From positions 18,286,745 to 18,350,744 of the forward strand of contig CM075102.1 of assembly GCA_037576195.1 (NCBI GenBank): a stretch of DNA of 64,000 bases, read 5' to 3'. This DNA comes from Phytoseiulus persimilis (taxonomy: Eukaryota; Arthropoda; Arachnida; Mesostigmata; Phytoseiidae). Position numbers and translations under genes: made by a program. Each line of letters starts with the position of its first letter. The stretch's first letter is position 1. Positions 27,501 through 40,100 of the stretch are shown piece after piece. The notes under the pieces are model-generated. The model had not been told where the DNA came from and did not search any database. It saw only the letters and a list, made by a program, of their open reading frames with translations.

Positions 27501-28237
27501 CTGTGGGAGGGCGCGGGCTATACGCCCCTCTGCTTCCCCCCTCCTCCTCCGAGATGAAAGAAGCCAGATGATGAAGCTGCTGACCAGAGGCTGCTCACCT
27601 AGCGCAGACAACGGGTCTACCTGTATCGGGGGGAATTCCAAGATTACTCGGGCGAATCGCTGAGCTTTGTCCGCGGATCCTTGACCACCGCCAGCTTGGA
27701 CCAAGTTGTTCGCGCTCCTGTGAATACATGTGGATTAATGAGCACGGTGTCCAAACACGCGGAGACTCTGGCCGAAGCGGGCATATCCTAAAACCCATGA
27801 ACCGCTCTCGGCCCCGAACTACAATAGAATATATGTCCATATTCATACTTGATAGCGACTTCCTCCGAATATCGCCGCTCTCAGAGTCCGGATAGCTTTG
27901 ATTCCGTTCCTCTGCTCGCCAACATGGCCGGAACGAGTTGAGGCGCGCTACTCGGCATCGCCGGAGATCTCCTCGGAGTTCTTAGCACTTTTATGAAAGA
28001 TATCGCTGCGATAATTGAAGTTGCAGCTGCTTACCACACCCAAGAGTTCAATTGTCGATCAAAACCACCAAAAGTGGTTCGGACCGCTGTAATTTCTCGA
28101 TTTTCAACTCTCCGAGCGGCTGCCGTTCACGACGATGACACAAATTGGTCGGTTCCCATCGATAAGCGGAGACCACCTCATAGCAACGGGACATAAATTT
28201 CAAGATGTCGTACTTAACCCTTTGAAGATTGAACGAA

Positions 28238-28318
28238 GGGATTGAGCCGGCTTGCCAGTCAGCTATCCGGCGAGCTATCTATCTATCCAGCCGGCCAACG
28301 CCGAAGCCGACTAAATTG
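28238..28318. repeat. Drifting period-4 tract (AGCC/ATCT)n
   Basis: The units shift from AGCC/GGCT to AGCT, ATCT, ATCC and back to AGCC/GGCC, with period 4 held over about 60 bp. Confidence 0.65.
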
Positions 28319-28699
28319 GCTGGATCATTCGACGGGAGTGATTAAACTTTAATCATAATGTAATTTGACGTATTTACCTTTTATAGGAGAATCCCAATCA
28401 CGGGAGACGGCATCAAAGAGCTTCTGGGGTTTATTTTTCCATCTGCGCCAGTATTTAGGGTGTTCACCGCCAAGGCGAATTACATTTTAGCGTATCGCCT
28501 CCGATTCGTATCTAGGTACTGTCATAACTTATACCACACCGACCGAGAAACCGACGGACACCGCTGATCGTCAACGCTGTGGCTGTCTTAAACTTCTGTG
28601 TCGGAGCCCCGGACAGCGGTTAGGCTTCACACGTAGTCGGCGAAGTCCTGAGGGGGATCGGATTTCACTTCAGTCACATCTCCTCATGAGCCTGGCTCC

Positions 28700-29636
28700 A
28701 CGAGCTCCCTAAGCATTCAGGGAGCCTTCCTTTCCTCGCGCTCACTTCTTGAAGAGCTCACAGAGCTTCTTCCTGAGTTCGGAGTTTCCGCTCCATCAAT
28801 AGTAACTATTGGAAGGTCCCCCGTCGACGTTGCAGCAGAGCTCAATTTTCTCCCGTCTCATAGCTGAAGTGCCAGGATATCCCTGCGGTGAGCACTATGA
28901 TTGAAATTCCACTCCTTTGCGGCCATCTTTTATCAAAGGAAGGATCTTGAATTCCAAATGTTAACAAGATTCGTTACGAAACGCCCACTCAGCTCAGAGC
29001 TGGTGGATTCCCTTCGTATTTCATCCTTCCGGAGTGCGTTGATGAGTTTCCTCCGGGATATCCTTCCATCTCTCTGGAGCACTCGAGACCCTGTCACGAC
29101 CTCAGGAGAAGTTCCTTCAACATGGAGTCGTTTTTGCTTCGGAGTTCCGGTTCTGATGCTTCGACCGAGGGTGGAGACAACTTTCATGAGAATATGGATG
29201 ATCGTCCATTTCTTCCCAACAGATCAGGCCTCGATCGTACTCACTATGTTGAGTAGATTTCAGGGTGACCACCAGACCGCTGAAAATTTATCCGGAAGGC
29301 AGCGCAGGCTCTTTGTTTGAGTTGTGCGCCGTCGACCACGTTGTTGTTGACAATAATGACCTGAACGACATCTGGTCTCAATATCAAGGCTTCATTGACA
29401 TAATATGACGAAATGGAAAGCTGAATCGACGAGGACAGGTTGTTATTGAGGGAGCCCTGCTCCGCTGTCAGGGTTTGCGATTACAAAGGTTTTGCAAGGG
29501 AAAGAAACGGAGGTTGAAATTCAGTATTTTTCCGTTCTTGACTGCGAGCCTGCGGAGAAGCACCGAGGCTCGCTTAAGGTTTATCAAGGAGGAAAACTTT
29601 GAGGAAGGGATTCTTCGTGCATCTACACATCAGTGA
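28700..29636 (+). pseudogene. Possible decayed coding region, unknown family
   Basis: Four adjacent plus-strand open segments end at 28,867, 29,256, 29,408 and 29,636. The first reads SLLEELTELLPEFGVSAPS, the second KIRYETPTQLRAGGFPSYF, the third RPLKIYPEGSAGSLFELC. The third and fourth share one frame across a single TGA. Composition looks protein-like, and a TTTCAG precedes the third segment. No family was recognised and no donor joins the parts. A degraded mobile-element ORF or chance are the alternatives. Confidence 0.2.
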
Positions 29637-30011
29637 GCCGCTCTCACCGACGATAGTGCTCTCCGAGGTGACCCGAAAAACTCATGAGGCAACTTTTTGA
29701 AGTGAAATTCGAAGCCACCGTTGCAGCCCTGTGTCTGCACGTTGCACGGAGCACGCTGCTCCACGCCATGACTCTGCATCACCACCCGAAGATTCGGAGT
29801 TCCACTCCAGAAAACTCATCGCCGCGATGTTCATCAGCGGCTGAAATATCAAGCCAGCGGAACGTCCTTGACCCATTTTGCTTTGAAACGCTCAGGTACT
29901 AGAAGGATGCCGAGATCAGATCCACAGATGTTTCGAGTGTCGCTCCATTTCGTTTGAAGTCAACGCTCGGTAAGGCTTTCATGCCTCTCACATCCGTTAC
30001 TCCTTCTCCAG

Positions 30012-30459
30012 TCTTTCTCTCCTGGAGCGCCGGGAGGATCGTTTCCCAGCAGCTCGTTGGGATCGGTTGCGACGGTTTCGAACGAGGCTCGGGAAGCCCT
30101 ATTCTATCCGACGGGCATGTATTTTTTCGTTCTCGACCGCCTGGCGAGGGACCGAGTCCGCAAGCTTGGGGAAGAATCACTCGCTGCAAGTGGAGAAAGG
30201 GAATGGAAGAGAGTAAGGGCGGAGGGTGTCTGTGTCTACCGAAGCCGCACTGCAGTCCCTTCCGAGAGCCCCGCTATGACAGAAGTCGAGGTGAGTAATC
30301 GACCGATATTTTGAGCGATTCTCTCACGATCCGTTTCCGCAACGCCTTCAGAGTTGCGCTCTGATCCCTGCGGAAGAGGAGATGTCGCCGGCACGCGCGG
30401 TCGATCTGGCAGAGATTGAAGCACCGGAAGGACAAGAGCTTGACCGATATCAGCGCTGA
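30012..30459 (+). CDS. Weak candidate: last two exons of unknown gene
   Basis: An open segment 30012..30290 follows a strong acceptor (ACTCCTTCTCCAG) and ends at a consensus donor GAG|GTGAGT. After a 61-bp intron and the acceptor AACGCCTTCAG, 30352..30459 continues in phase 0 to TGA. The product contains FYPTGMYFFVLDRLARDRV and ends PEGQELDRYQR. No domain was recognised and no start exon found. Confidence 0.27.
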
Positions 30460-31465
30460 GAGGAGCGCGGCTGGGTGTCCGAACTCAGATCGCTCACAGC
30501 TGTTCGGTGCTGGAGGCTCTCGAGGGCATTTCAGCTGACGCCTTCCCAGCCTCTCGGTGACGATTCGATGTTCTGGGCAGCTCGAAACGTTGGAATTCGA
30601 TGTCGATGACAGGTGTAAAAGGACAACAAGTCCGATATGGCGCCACTCAACAAGTTAGGTCGGCGACTACCGATCTGACCTCTCCATTAAACAACACAAA
30701 GGGCCGCCGCAGGGCCGAGCGGAGGGCTGCTTGCCATATGGTGTTCGCAGAGCGCCGTAGAAGCAGCGACCAACTTTCTGTCCGTACTAGACGGCGTCGA
30801 GGAAGTGAGATCGCTCTGAGGAGAATCGCAGTTCCATCTGCCGGCGCCAACGAAACCGCAGCTATCATCGCAACCGATCGCTCGCTCGTCCCACCCACCG
30901 AGCCGAGTGGAAAAACCGTTAACCCAGACTGGAGCGTCTAGTTCATCGAGCTCCCCACAGTGAGACCGGGAATCCGCACAAACGGTAGAAGTGAACGCAA
31001 CGAACCAGCGAAACGAGTGTATCTCAGCGGGTTCCGTCGATCAACGGTAAATAGGACTTCTTTCGAGAGTGATCCGGAAGCTTTTTCCTCCAAATCGTGG
31101 AGCAGCGTAAAGAGTTTTTGATTGACTGAGCGCGCGATCAACTTCCTCGGCTGTTGCTTGTCGGTCCGCTCGTCGGTCAGTCACTTCGGTGGCCTGACAA
31201 CTCAGGGTAACGGTGAGTGTGCGAGTGACTCATATTTCCCGTATGAGAAAACATTTCGATCGCACCTACCGTATCCTTGAACTGCGCAGAATATTATGTG
31301 ATTATGTGAGGAAACCCGGGTCGGAGCTACTTGGGGAATACACCGGAATCGGCGGGAACTATCGGGAGAACGTAGCATCACAGAATCCAAGGATACTAAG
31401 CAGGGCGAACCGTAAACATGCGGCGAATCGAAACACGAAGTTTTGTTTTCCGGTGGCCTTCGCTT

Positions 31466-31478
31466 CCCCCCCCCCCCC
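31466..31478. repeat. 13-C homopolymer
   Basis: Uninterrupted run of 13 C. Confidence 0.9.
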
Positions 31479-31987
31479 GTCTGCTCGAACTCTTCATGTT
31501 ATCAGAAACCATCGTTTCCTCCTCGTCCTTCCCCTAGAAAGTGAAAATCGAGGGAGTCCCGAACGCTTCGACGGCCTCATCGAAACGCGAGATCGCGGTG
31601 CTGCTATAGTGATCGGGCCGGTGGTCTCCACAGCAACAGAAGTTCACCGAAAACCTGGTTTTCGGGGAGGAGCTTCCAAGTTCCCTCACACTGTGAGCTC
31701 AACAGCTCGACACGGTGGGCTGGGGGCGATGGATCCCCCGTTGGCGTCGACTCCCGACGGAGGTTGAAGACTGGCAGTGATATTTGTTAATAGTATTCAT
31801 GAGGCTTAGGAGGAGAAAGACGTGACTCGAATGATTAGAGCGCTGCGAGCCTGACGCAGAAGAAAGCGGGGGAAGGAATCATGATGCATAGTGGACTAAA
31901 AGCCGCGGCTCGGACGAGTGATGCCATTCTTGTCCCTCCATATGTTCCCTTTGTTCCTCGCTGCGGCTCCGGTCGCGGTTCTTTCTC

Positions 31988-32353
31988 ATGGAGCTGCTCT
32001 GTGCTCTAGCGGCGTGTTGTTGCGTGATAGTTGTGAGTTGCACGCCAGCTATTCACGATATATTTAACCCACAAACGTCTGTGCCAACACAGACCGGTCC
32101 CGATGCAGCTTCCGCTGTTCTTGGCCAAGTTTTTCGTTCGAGAAGCCCACGTGCAAGCAAGCCGGTTCGCGTACTCGAGCCGGGGCATCGACGAGCTTCT
32201 GATGGTTTTCGCAGCTTTTATCGCATCATGGTCTCGCATTCGTGTTTCAAGTCGGAAACCCGGCACGCAAACTACGGACTCTCTGTACGACCTCAGAGCT
32301 CCTTCGTGCCGCCACGTCCTCCTGGCGATAATGCGATATTGCTCGAGGGGTGA
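31988..32353 (+). CDS. Candidate ORF with signal-peptide-like start
   Basis: A 121-codon frame starting MELLCALAACCCVIVVSCTP, which has the shape of a secretory signal (short charged start, hydrophobic Cys/Val core, small residues near a possible cleavage site). The rest is basic, without Cys pattern or dibasic peptide sites that I can interpret. A 177-codon frame covers the opposite strand, so chance is possible. Confidence 0.2.
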   Translation: MELLCALAACCCVIVVSCTPAIHDIFNPQTSVPTQTGPDAASAVLGQVFRSRSPRASKPVRVLEPGHRRASDGFRSFYRIMVSHSCFKSETRHANYGLSVRPQSSFVPPRPPGDNAILLEG

Positions 32354-35300
32354 ATGAGATCCCCCTAGAGTACTCACGTTCGGGTCTGCATTTTCGATTC
32401 GTCGCTCAGAGGAATGATTCAGTATGTTCTCTGACCGTTGTTGCGCCTGATCGGTTTTGGCGCGAAACGTGCAGCGCAGGCCTCCGCCGCCGTCCAACAG
32501 CTGACAAAACACTGCGAAAAGTTCTGATCGAGTCGACATTCACTCGAGTAATGTGAACCTGGAATGAGCCGGTCTGACCTCTGGAAGGTTCTACAGTGTC
32601 CTTCAGAGGCTCCGATGGTAAGTTCGCGAAAAGGGCGGTCGGAGAAAGACTTGAATGAGGAAGACTGTTTCATCAATCTCGAAACTTCGAACTCAACTCT
32701 CATATGTCAGATTAAACTTCTGCGCGAAATTGTGGAAATCCACTCGGCTTCAGAAAGAACTCTCTCTCTGAATCCGGAAATTCGACGAGTTTCCGAATGA
32801 GGCGAGTCGTGACGGGAGAGAAAATCGAGTGGGAGAGGTCGTTGTCCCCTGCGAGCCACCTGGATAAAGTGTTTTGTGCGAGTTAGGTTCGACTGAACGG
32901 ATCGTTCTGCGGGCGGGGCGTATCCGCCGGGTGGGACGTTTCAAACGTTGGCTATTCGCTGTTCCTGCTGCTCGGTCGGCGTTTCTCGACAATGGCCTTA
33001 CTTTTTAGGCGAGAACAGAGGCTGTCGGATGTCCTCATGACCGTGAGATCTAATGGCTCTGTATAGCCTGCCCGGTCGGCCGGATCGCTTGGAGAATATT
33101 TTTGGATTGCTCAATGCTTACTTGAGAAGCGAGAACTAAATGTCGCGAGACTCTTTCCCTGAAAGATGCGCTATCGCTCGGTCCCCGTCCGGTTTGTTCC
33201 TACCACGACGAGCATATTCAAGCTCCGACGGGCTCCTTCGAAGGGCTCCTGACGAAAGGGCTTCTGCTGTCGCGTACGCGGTTGTTGTTGAAGTTGTTTC
33301 TGCGCAAATTGTTGGGTAGAGCGATGTTCTTGTACAATACTCCGCTGTGCTTCCTCTCACCGATATGAGGCGAGATCCGGGCATGTCTCGAGACTCGAAT
33401 CGAGACCTGTTCCCCTAGTCTTCTTTCTAACGCCGAGTTTGGAATCAGTGCCTGATTTGGTCGATCTCGGCTTCGCAATCAATCGATTGCTGCCGATGAG
33501 CAAAGAAACTTGATCAACGTTGTGTGTCGTTTCGCAATCAACCATTCCTCTATCTTGGCCATTCTCGCGCCGCTGGAGATTCTCGTTGCAACTTTCCCAC
33601 GATATAAACAATTTATCGACGCTGCTGCTGCTGTTGTAGTGGTTTCCACCGGCGTTGCAGAGAGGAAATGTTTAGTTCGAACCGAAAGGTTAACAAATTG
33701 GTACGCGCCGCCCTTGTCGGGGGAGATCCAGCTAATCGAGTTCGCGAGTTTCGCTTGATGATCCGATGCGGCGCATATTAAATTTTCTGTGCTGGGGCTG
33801 CTGTTGAGAGCATTTAGGTCGTGGACAGGTGAGCAAAGTTCATAATCGCAATGGCGACCTAGATTGAAGTCTGCCAGGCCAGAGATATCGCGCCAGTCGG
33901 CTGTCTGCGGAGGAGGCGCCAGTCCAAGGATGGGCTGTACCGCGAGTCTGGCGCGCAACGAACGCGCAACAGAATTCCTCAGGTCGGAAGGGAGTCAGGA
34001 GACGAAACTAGTTCTACGGAAGCCTCTCAATCACCGCGTGCTCGGTTCGAGAGGAAAATAAACAGGACGGGCAGGGAGGATGGGACGATTTCTCTAGAAG
34101 ATGGAAACCTCGACAGCGCTGCTCCCTCGCTGGTTTCCGAGCGCTTCTAGAGAAGAAATCATGTTCCACTTGGATAAGGAAGGAGTCTGCTCGTCGGAAA
34201 CGAATTCCTGCTCGCAGAGGGTGGCTATAGGGGTGACTGCGGTTGAGACGACCTCGGCACGCAGCGCGTGTCAGCACTTAACGAAATTTCTTCGGTAAAT
34301 ACGCCGAGCAATGAAGAAGGAGAAAATTCCCCATCCACTCGCACACTTCAAGCGCTGTAGACAGGTCGTCGAGAAACTTCTCCCGCTCGATAAATTGAAT
34401 GTGGGCTCTACACATTCTGCAGAGATTGGATTACCCAACGGCTCCACGAGTCCTCAACAGCTTCCGTTCAGCTCCGCTGGTCGGTGAGCTGACATTTCCA
34501 AACATTTACTTTGAGTACTTAACGACGACTTTCCTGAATCATGACTTAATGAGGAAGGCTGACTCAAACGAATCCGATGAAGCGCGCAAACTTCTATCTG
34601 TTTGGGAGGGAATCCGTACGGAAAACCGTTCCAGATCGGGCGGCGGTTCCATCTTGACGGATAGTGATACCGCTCCGAACTTTTCAGAGCATTCCGTATG
34701 AATCATGCCGTCACATTCGTCATACTTAGCGAGCTCTGATGTCAAGGCTTGATTGCAGGCTCGACGAGGGCCATGAATTATTAATGCTTACGAATCCCTT
34801 CGAAGACACTTGGTATTCGTCCTCGACATCGGAGGCAACACAGGACCTCGAAGCAAGTCATCACAATCGACGACTGCGTTTGTAACGCTTCCACTGAGTG
34901 TTGATCCGCGGCTTCAACTGCGATGCTCGCGGAGCCTGCATGAGTGCGCGCTGTTATCGATTACTACCCGCACCTGCCATCGAAAACAGTTCGGGAAGAA
35001 ATCAATCTGTTCAGGCACAGTTCGAAGAGCCGCCTGGCCGATATCCGAGATCAAGAATACCGCGATCAATTCATCGCGCTTGTCGGAAGGATCGCTGGGA
35101 AAGAAAGTTCCCACTAGATGCGGCCTTGCTTGTTCGTGGGAGCTCCCGAACAAAGGATTATTCTGTTTTCGATCCGCACCAACATTCAGTCCAGCAGACT
35201 CGGCCGATGGATTACGATCCTTTTCGCTGCTCAGACCAGCCCTGGCGAAATCAAGGCTTCGCCATTAGAGTTTGTGAGGTTTTCTCCGAGTAAGTCAAAG

Positions 35301-36880
35301 GAGGCCGTCGGCAGTTTGGCATCGCGACGGATTCCAGCAGTTCCGTGCTGAATCAAAAAGCTCCGCATTTTATCCACGAGCTCTGAATATTGGCGACAAG
35401 GAAGATGACGGAAGTCAACAGTGATCCAACAGACCCTGCGTCTTCCGCCAAGACTCCAGATGCGAGTGACTTTCGCTTTCGAAGCAAAAACAAACTTCCC
35501 GCAATCCGCCTCTCTCTAGATTTCGGAGTCGAGGCTCCAGATACGAATGAAGAGCACTGAAAACTCCGGGCGCCCAGTCGATATATCGCGTTTATCCACC
35601 GTCTGAAGACTCAACCTCGATCTAATTCGCGACAAAGCTCCCTGCGCTCCGCAGCGGAGCTGTACGCTCACGTACTCGCAGGCTGCTCGGTCAATTGACG
35701 CTCCACTCAGTGCGAAAACTCCTTGCACGCGGTCAACTCCCCGTGGACGCCGCATTCCCGACACGAGAATTTGTGGCCCTGGTTCAGCCTGGCGGCCGTG
35801 GTGTTCCTCCGCCAAGCCGGTAACCCTTCGACAATCGAGGCTGAGATGAAAGAAAATCCGTATAGAGGTCCGTCGCGCTCTCCAGGCTCACGACGAGGGA
35901 GGCATACCCGGCCGAGCTTCAGCCAGTCGAAAACAAACCGCAGATCTTGTTATGCAGGCCCATCCAGGGCGCCTGCGAGCTCTATCACCGCCTGGCTGTC
36001 GGAACTTCGTGATCATCGGACGCATGCGCACATACGTTCGAGCTCACGAGGTCCCTGAGTTGATTCCACGAAAACTTCGTCTGGTCCATACCCTCGAATG
36101 AATCGGTTATTGCGTCACGATACCTTCGCAGACATCGGATCGAGCGAGTTGAGGTTATCCGGGGCTGCCACTGCCAGTAATTCGCGGAGCTCGGTTTACG
36201 AGGTGATCGTGGAATGATTGACTCGTTAGACCGGGTGGAACTCCCTCCGCCACCACTATCGGGAGAGCGTTCAAAGATTCATCCTCGAGCTCTCTCGCTT
36301 GGTACCCTCCTGGACGAGGTTGATCGCAGATTCCGGGCTTTCCGTGGCGAACAGAGACAATGTCACCCATCGACCGCCCCCGCAACGAATGAAGAGCCGG
36401 AGGGCGCCGCTTGAACGAACGCAATCAGCTGAGACCCCCGAAAATGATTTAGTTCACGGCAGTGGGAAGAGAGGCCTACTAAGTCAGACAAGATACTCGA
36501 GGCGCTCTTGAGGGTCCAGTGAGGGGCTCTCAAGTGCTCGCGTCGGATAGTGAAAGCTTTGCTTGCACATCTACGATAGAGGACGAAAACTCTGGATACG
36601 AACCCAAGCCGCGCAGTTCGGGCTCCTCCTATCCCCGCACTGACAGTGTGAACGAGCATGCGCTGACCGGGTTCCAGAATCCGGTAATGGAAGATAGTGC
36701 GAATCTCGCGCAACCTCCGGTGCCATCACTTCGAAGTTCTACTCGGTAGCATCGGGAAAGAATGCGGCAGTAGAAGCCGTTCACACCGAGATTTTTCGGA
36801 ACGTTTTCCTAGTTGTTCACAGAACGGTGCTCGCACCCTGTCCGATCCAATCTTCGAGCGGCTTGAATTCCTTTTTCCAG

Positions 36881-36916
36881 GTGTCATGTGACCAGCGCGA
36901 TTGTCAGCGGCGATCT
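36881..36916 (+). promoter_or_regulatory. Probable 5' leader of TBC1D16
   Basis: A pyrimidine-rich CCTTTTTCCAG ends at 36,880, so the coding exon may begin there as a spliced 5' UTR of 36 nt. The leader holds GTCATGTGAC (36,882-36,891), an E-box of the M-box/CLEAR type. No TATA box or transcription start could be placed. Confidence 0.3.
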
Positions 36917-37180
36917 ATGGCGCTAAACCAGCTGGTGAGACGGGCTTCCGACATCTTTCGTTTCCCGCCCCTGCTCCGCGAGTCAGAAGAGGAGCGGGGA
37001 AGAAGACGGAGCGCTCCATCACCGGAGCATCTGCGGAAGATTGCAAATGCTCTCGATGGCGAAATAATTTTCTGCAAGAACAACGTCTGCGTGCATCCAG
37101 CGCAATCGTCGACCGGAATCGTTGAGAACGGCATCATGCACAAACCAGGATACTTCACGATCAAGGCCCAGCACGACCCT
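36917..37180 (+). CDS. TBC1D16: TBC1D16 exon 1 (start codon)
   Basis: This exon encodes residues 1-88: MALNQLVRRAS, an Arg/Ser/Glu-rich linker, DGEIIFCKNNVCVHP and HKPGYFTIKAQHDP. The donor is CCT|GTAAGA, phase 0. The conserved block corresponds to the family's N-terminal DGEIIYSKNNVCVHP segment. Two C-runs follow the donor within 70 bp. Confidence 0.93.
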
Positions 37181-40100
37181 GTAAGACCTTGAGAGCGATG
37201 CCTTGAGAAGATTTGACCCCCCCCCTCCCTCCTTCCCTCCCCCCCCGATCCACCCCGTTTCCCCGTTGATGGGTGGATTTCCTCCCACTAGCGTGGTTTG
37301 TTGGTAGGGCAGAGTCAAAGGGATTGTTCATAGCAGCTCTTCGGATGCACTACGCGCTTCGACCGTTGATGTATTAGTTAGCGATCCCGCGTGTAATGCG
37401 TCGTGGGAGTGGAATTAGTGCATATGAAGAGAACTCACGCGGAGGAGCAACTCCGAAGCAAATAGAAAATTGTGTCATCCCGAACACTACGGAGCACCAG
37501 ACTCTGAACCCAGCAACGAACGTTTCGGGGAAGGCTCGACGGAATGGAGTGATCCGCACTCTCCGATTGAATGGAGAGTCAAGGATGATCCAGAGGCAAG
37601 GACGTGCAGTTGCGGGAGCGAGGGAGGCAACGAACGCGGCTTGTTATCTCCCGGGTAGTTGCTGAGGCGAGACATTCACTTGACGAGGTTGTTGTCGAGA
37701 TCGTAATTCTAGAACACACTGTTTGGATGATCTCGTCTGTCAGTGCCCTACGATTGGAGGCGGCGCTCGTTCTCGTATTCTGTGTTTGTCCATGCGGACG
37801 AACACGATATAGTTGTCGTCGTTCGATGACGAGACATCTGCAGATCGAGTGGATGGACGTGACGTTCCCGCAGGAGCTTCCAAATAATATCGGCGGCTGG
37901 GCGCGTCCACCTTGTTCCATATGAGCATGCCCAGCTCCGGCTCGATCTACTAAGTGGGTCTGGTAATGAGCTTGACAATGCACGTAGCATCTGTTTGCCT
38001 CGGAGCGCCTATACGGAGTCTGCGACCCTTCACCTGAGACTCCAGGACCTTGGAAGCTCCTCGCGTGCCGCTTGCTCCGGTATTTCTCCAGTTGAGCTTT
38101 CTTTGTGATGTCTGGAAGAGCACTCGAGAGTAACGCAGTTTCCATCCGGCTATCGGAGTCCGAGGGATTCGAGCGAATTATTTTCTCGTCGAGTGGGATT
38201 CTCTCGGGGCGCGGCAACTCCAGACTTATAAGACGACGGGACAGAGTAATCCGCTTGACTGCACCAAGCTTCCAAACCTGGAAGTGGGGCGCGCGTCAAT
38301 CGTCCCCTGGGGAACGCGATTCATTCGCTCTTCCATCGGAAAACTGGGCGTCAAGACAGGATTCGGAAAACTTGCGCTAGTCAACGCGTGTTGCGCTCCT
38401 GTTGACCTTCGCGCCATCAAAAACGTCGGAGCTCACCTGATTCTCGTCAGTTCTGAACGAAACACCACAACTCGGGATTCTCGCACTTCCCATCGGCCGA
38501 CAGGTTGCCAGACGAATGGTTCTGTGGCTTGACTGGCTGCTCGAGGTCCATTCGAGGAAAATCGAATCCGATCTAGTCAGACCTATGAGTATCGCTTTCC
38601 GATGGCTGTATCATCGGTTGGGGTATCGACTCCCGCGAGGGTCAAATGGCTTCGCTATTTCTCCTCTCCGACGTTTTGTCGAGCTCCGCATTCGCCGCAC
38701 GAGGGACGAGCTACGAGGTGTTCGACATCTCCGAAAATTTCGTCGCTCGGAATGACTCTGAGGCTCATTGGATGAAGAACTTCTACTCTGGCTCCCATGA
38801 CGGAGGAGTGTCCTCGCAACATGGCGCTTCTGGGGGTTCCCCCTTTCCGAGATTCCAGAGCAGTCGGCAGAGACGTAGAAGGACCGAAGGGCGCTCGGAA
38901 TCGAACTGAGGATATTCTAGAAACGTCGCCCCTCGGGCGCCCCCTCCCCTCCACTAGACTCCCTCTGCACGCCGTTGGCGACGGAGATACTTCGGATGCT
39001 TCGTCTCCCAATCCCCTTGGCATTCCCGCCCTCTCGTGTCTTTCAATCGCGTTGCGTTCTCGTGACATTTTCGCGACGGTATTGAATGTTGGCGCGGAAA
39101 CTGCCGGGCTCGAGCCACCATCGGGGGGAGTCAAGATTCCGTCCAAGTGGCAGGTCCGCTCTGTTGTCCAGAGTTACATGCTCCTCGTGTTTCAGTTTAT
39201 CAAGTAGTTTCTCCGTGCTCGTTTGTTCTTCGTTAGTTATTCAGCGGAGTCTTGGACGAACTAATATTTTTAAACCTGCCATGAATGATCCCCCCGTTGT
39301 TGAATTATTCCCCTCCCTTAGCAAGTCATGCTGTTCTTGCTGAGGTGGTTTTCGAGCCGAGGGAGACAATCCCGTCAGCTGCTTCCATTGGCGCAGCGAA
39401 GAATGCCCGCGCTTCTTTTGTGTTCCGGCACGAGTCTCCATCGATTTCATTGAAACTACGAGCTCTGTGGGACGCTCTGCAGCGATCGGCGCTCTCGAAA
39501 ACCCGAGTTTGTGTGTTTTTGACTCAGTATTCCGAACGTCATCATCTCTAGTTGAGGTTCGATCTCATCTCGATAGGACTCCCGTTCCGGATGAGTTCCG
39601 ACGATCTGAAAAATTCCGTTTCAGGTTATTGGATGCAGTCTTCTACTGACATGGATCCCGAACATTTCGCTTCAAAGAAACCCCAGACACTTGGAGAACC
39701 GAGGGTCGGCCAGCTCTATTTATAACTCATGTGGCGAAATCAGGCGAGTGTCCTGCACCAGCTTCGAGTGAGTGGAACAAACTTTCGTTGTTTCGTCGCT
39801 TTTCCTGCACACCTGCTTTTCGCAGTCTGCCTCTTTTCCTCCCTCCGTAATTTGTGCCCTTGTTTTCCGGCTTAGTAAGCTCCCGGGGGAGCTTAGTTAC
39901 AGAACGGCAGGAGCTAGTCTCGTTGTTGATGAGGCCTGCATTAATTATCATTGAGCGCCAGAGTACAACTCATGGAAAACTGACCGGGTATGGGACTCTC
40001 TCATATGTCAGTTATATCAGGTTTTTTGGAACAATGGGAACTTTTTCGTTTTTCCCCTGTGGATTCCGTCGCCTCTCGGAACGATCGTACACATCCAGAC

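Larger units (their letters stand above)
12452..28680. other. Gene-poor region, simple repeats
   Basis: No recognisable gene. Notable content: a GAC/AAG triplet-rich stretch near 19,045-19,125, an 11-C run at 20,067, period-4 tracts at 19,585-19,630, 24,318-24,345, 24,452-24,500 and 28,238-28,310, and CCG/CAG/ACC triplet DNA around 24,535-24,900. The 196-codon frame at 22,785-23,375 has no motif and overlaps open frames on the other strand. Confidence 0.5.
30460..36880. other. Gene-poor region upstream of TBC1D16
   Basis: No recognisable gene. The open frames are of background length on both strands. The minus frame 33,479-33,958 is protein-like only where it crosses a CTG/TTG triplet run (about 33,620-33,640). 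No promoter elements could be assigned. Confidence 0.45.

Noticed and set aside
33479-33958. 159-codon minus-strand frame with a Thr/Ala run
   Set aside because: Its regular look comes from a CTG/TTG triplet run; no domain and no splice evidence.
37579-38217. 212-codon minus-strand frame in TBC1D16 intron 1
   Set aside because: No recognisable domain; other frames over the same DNA are equally open.
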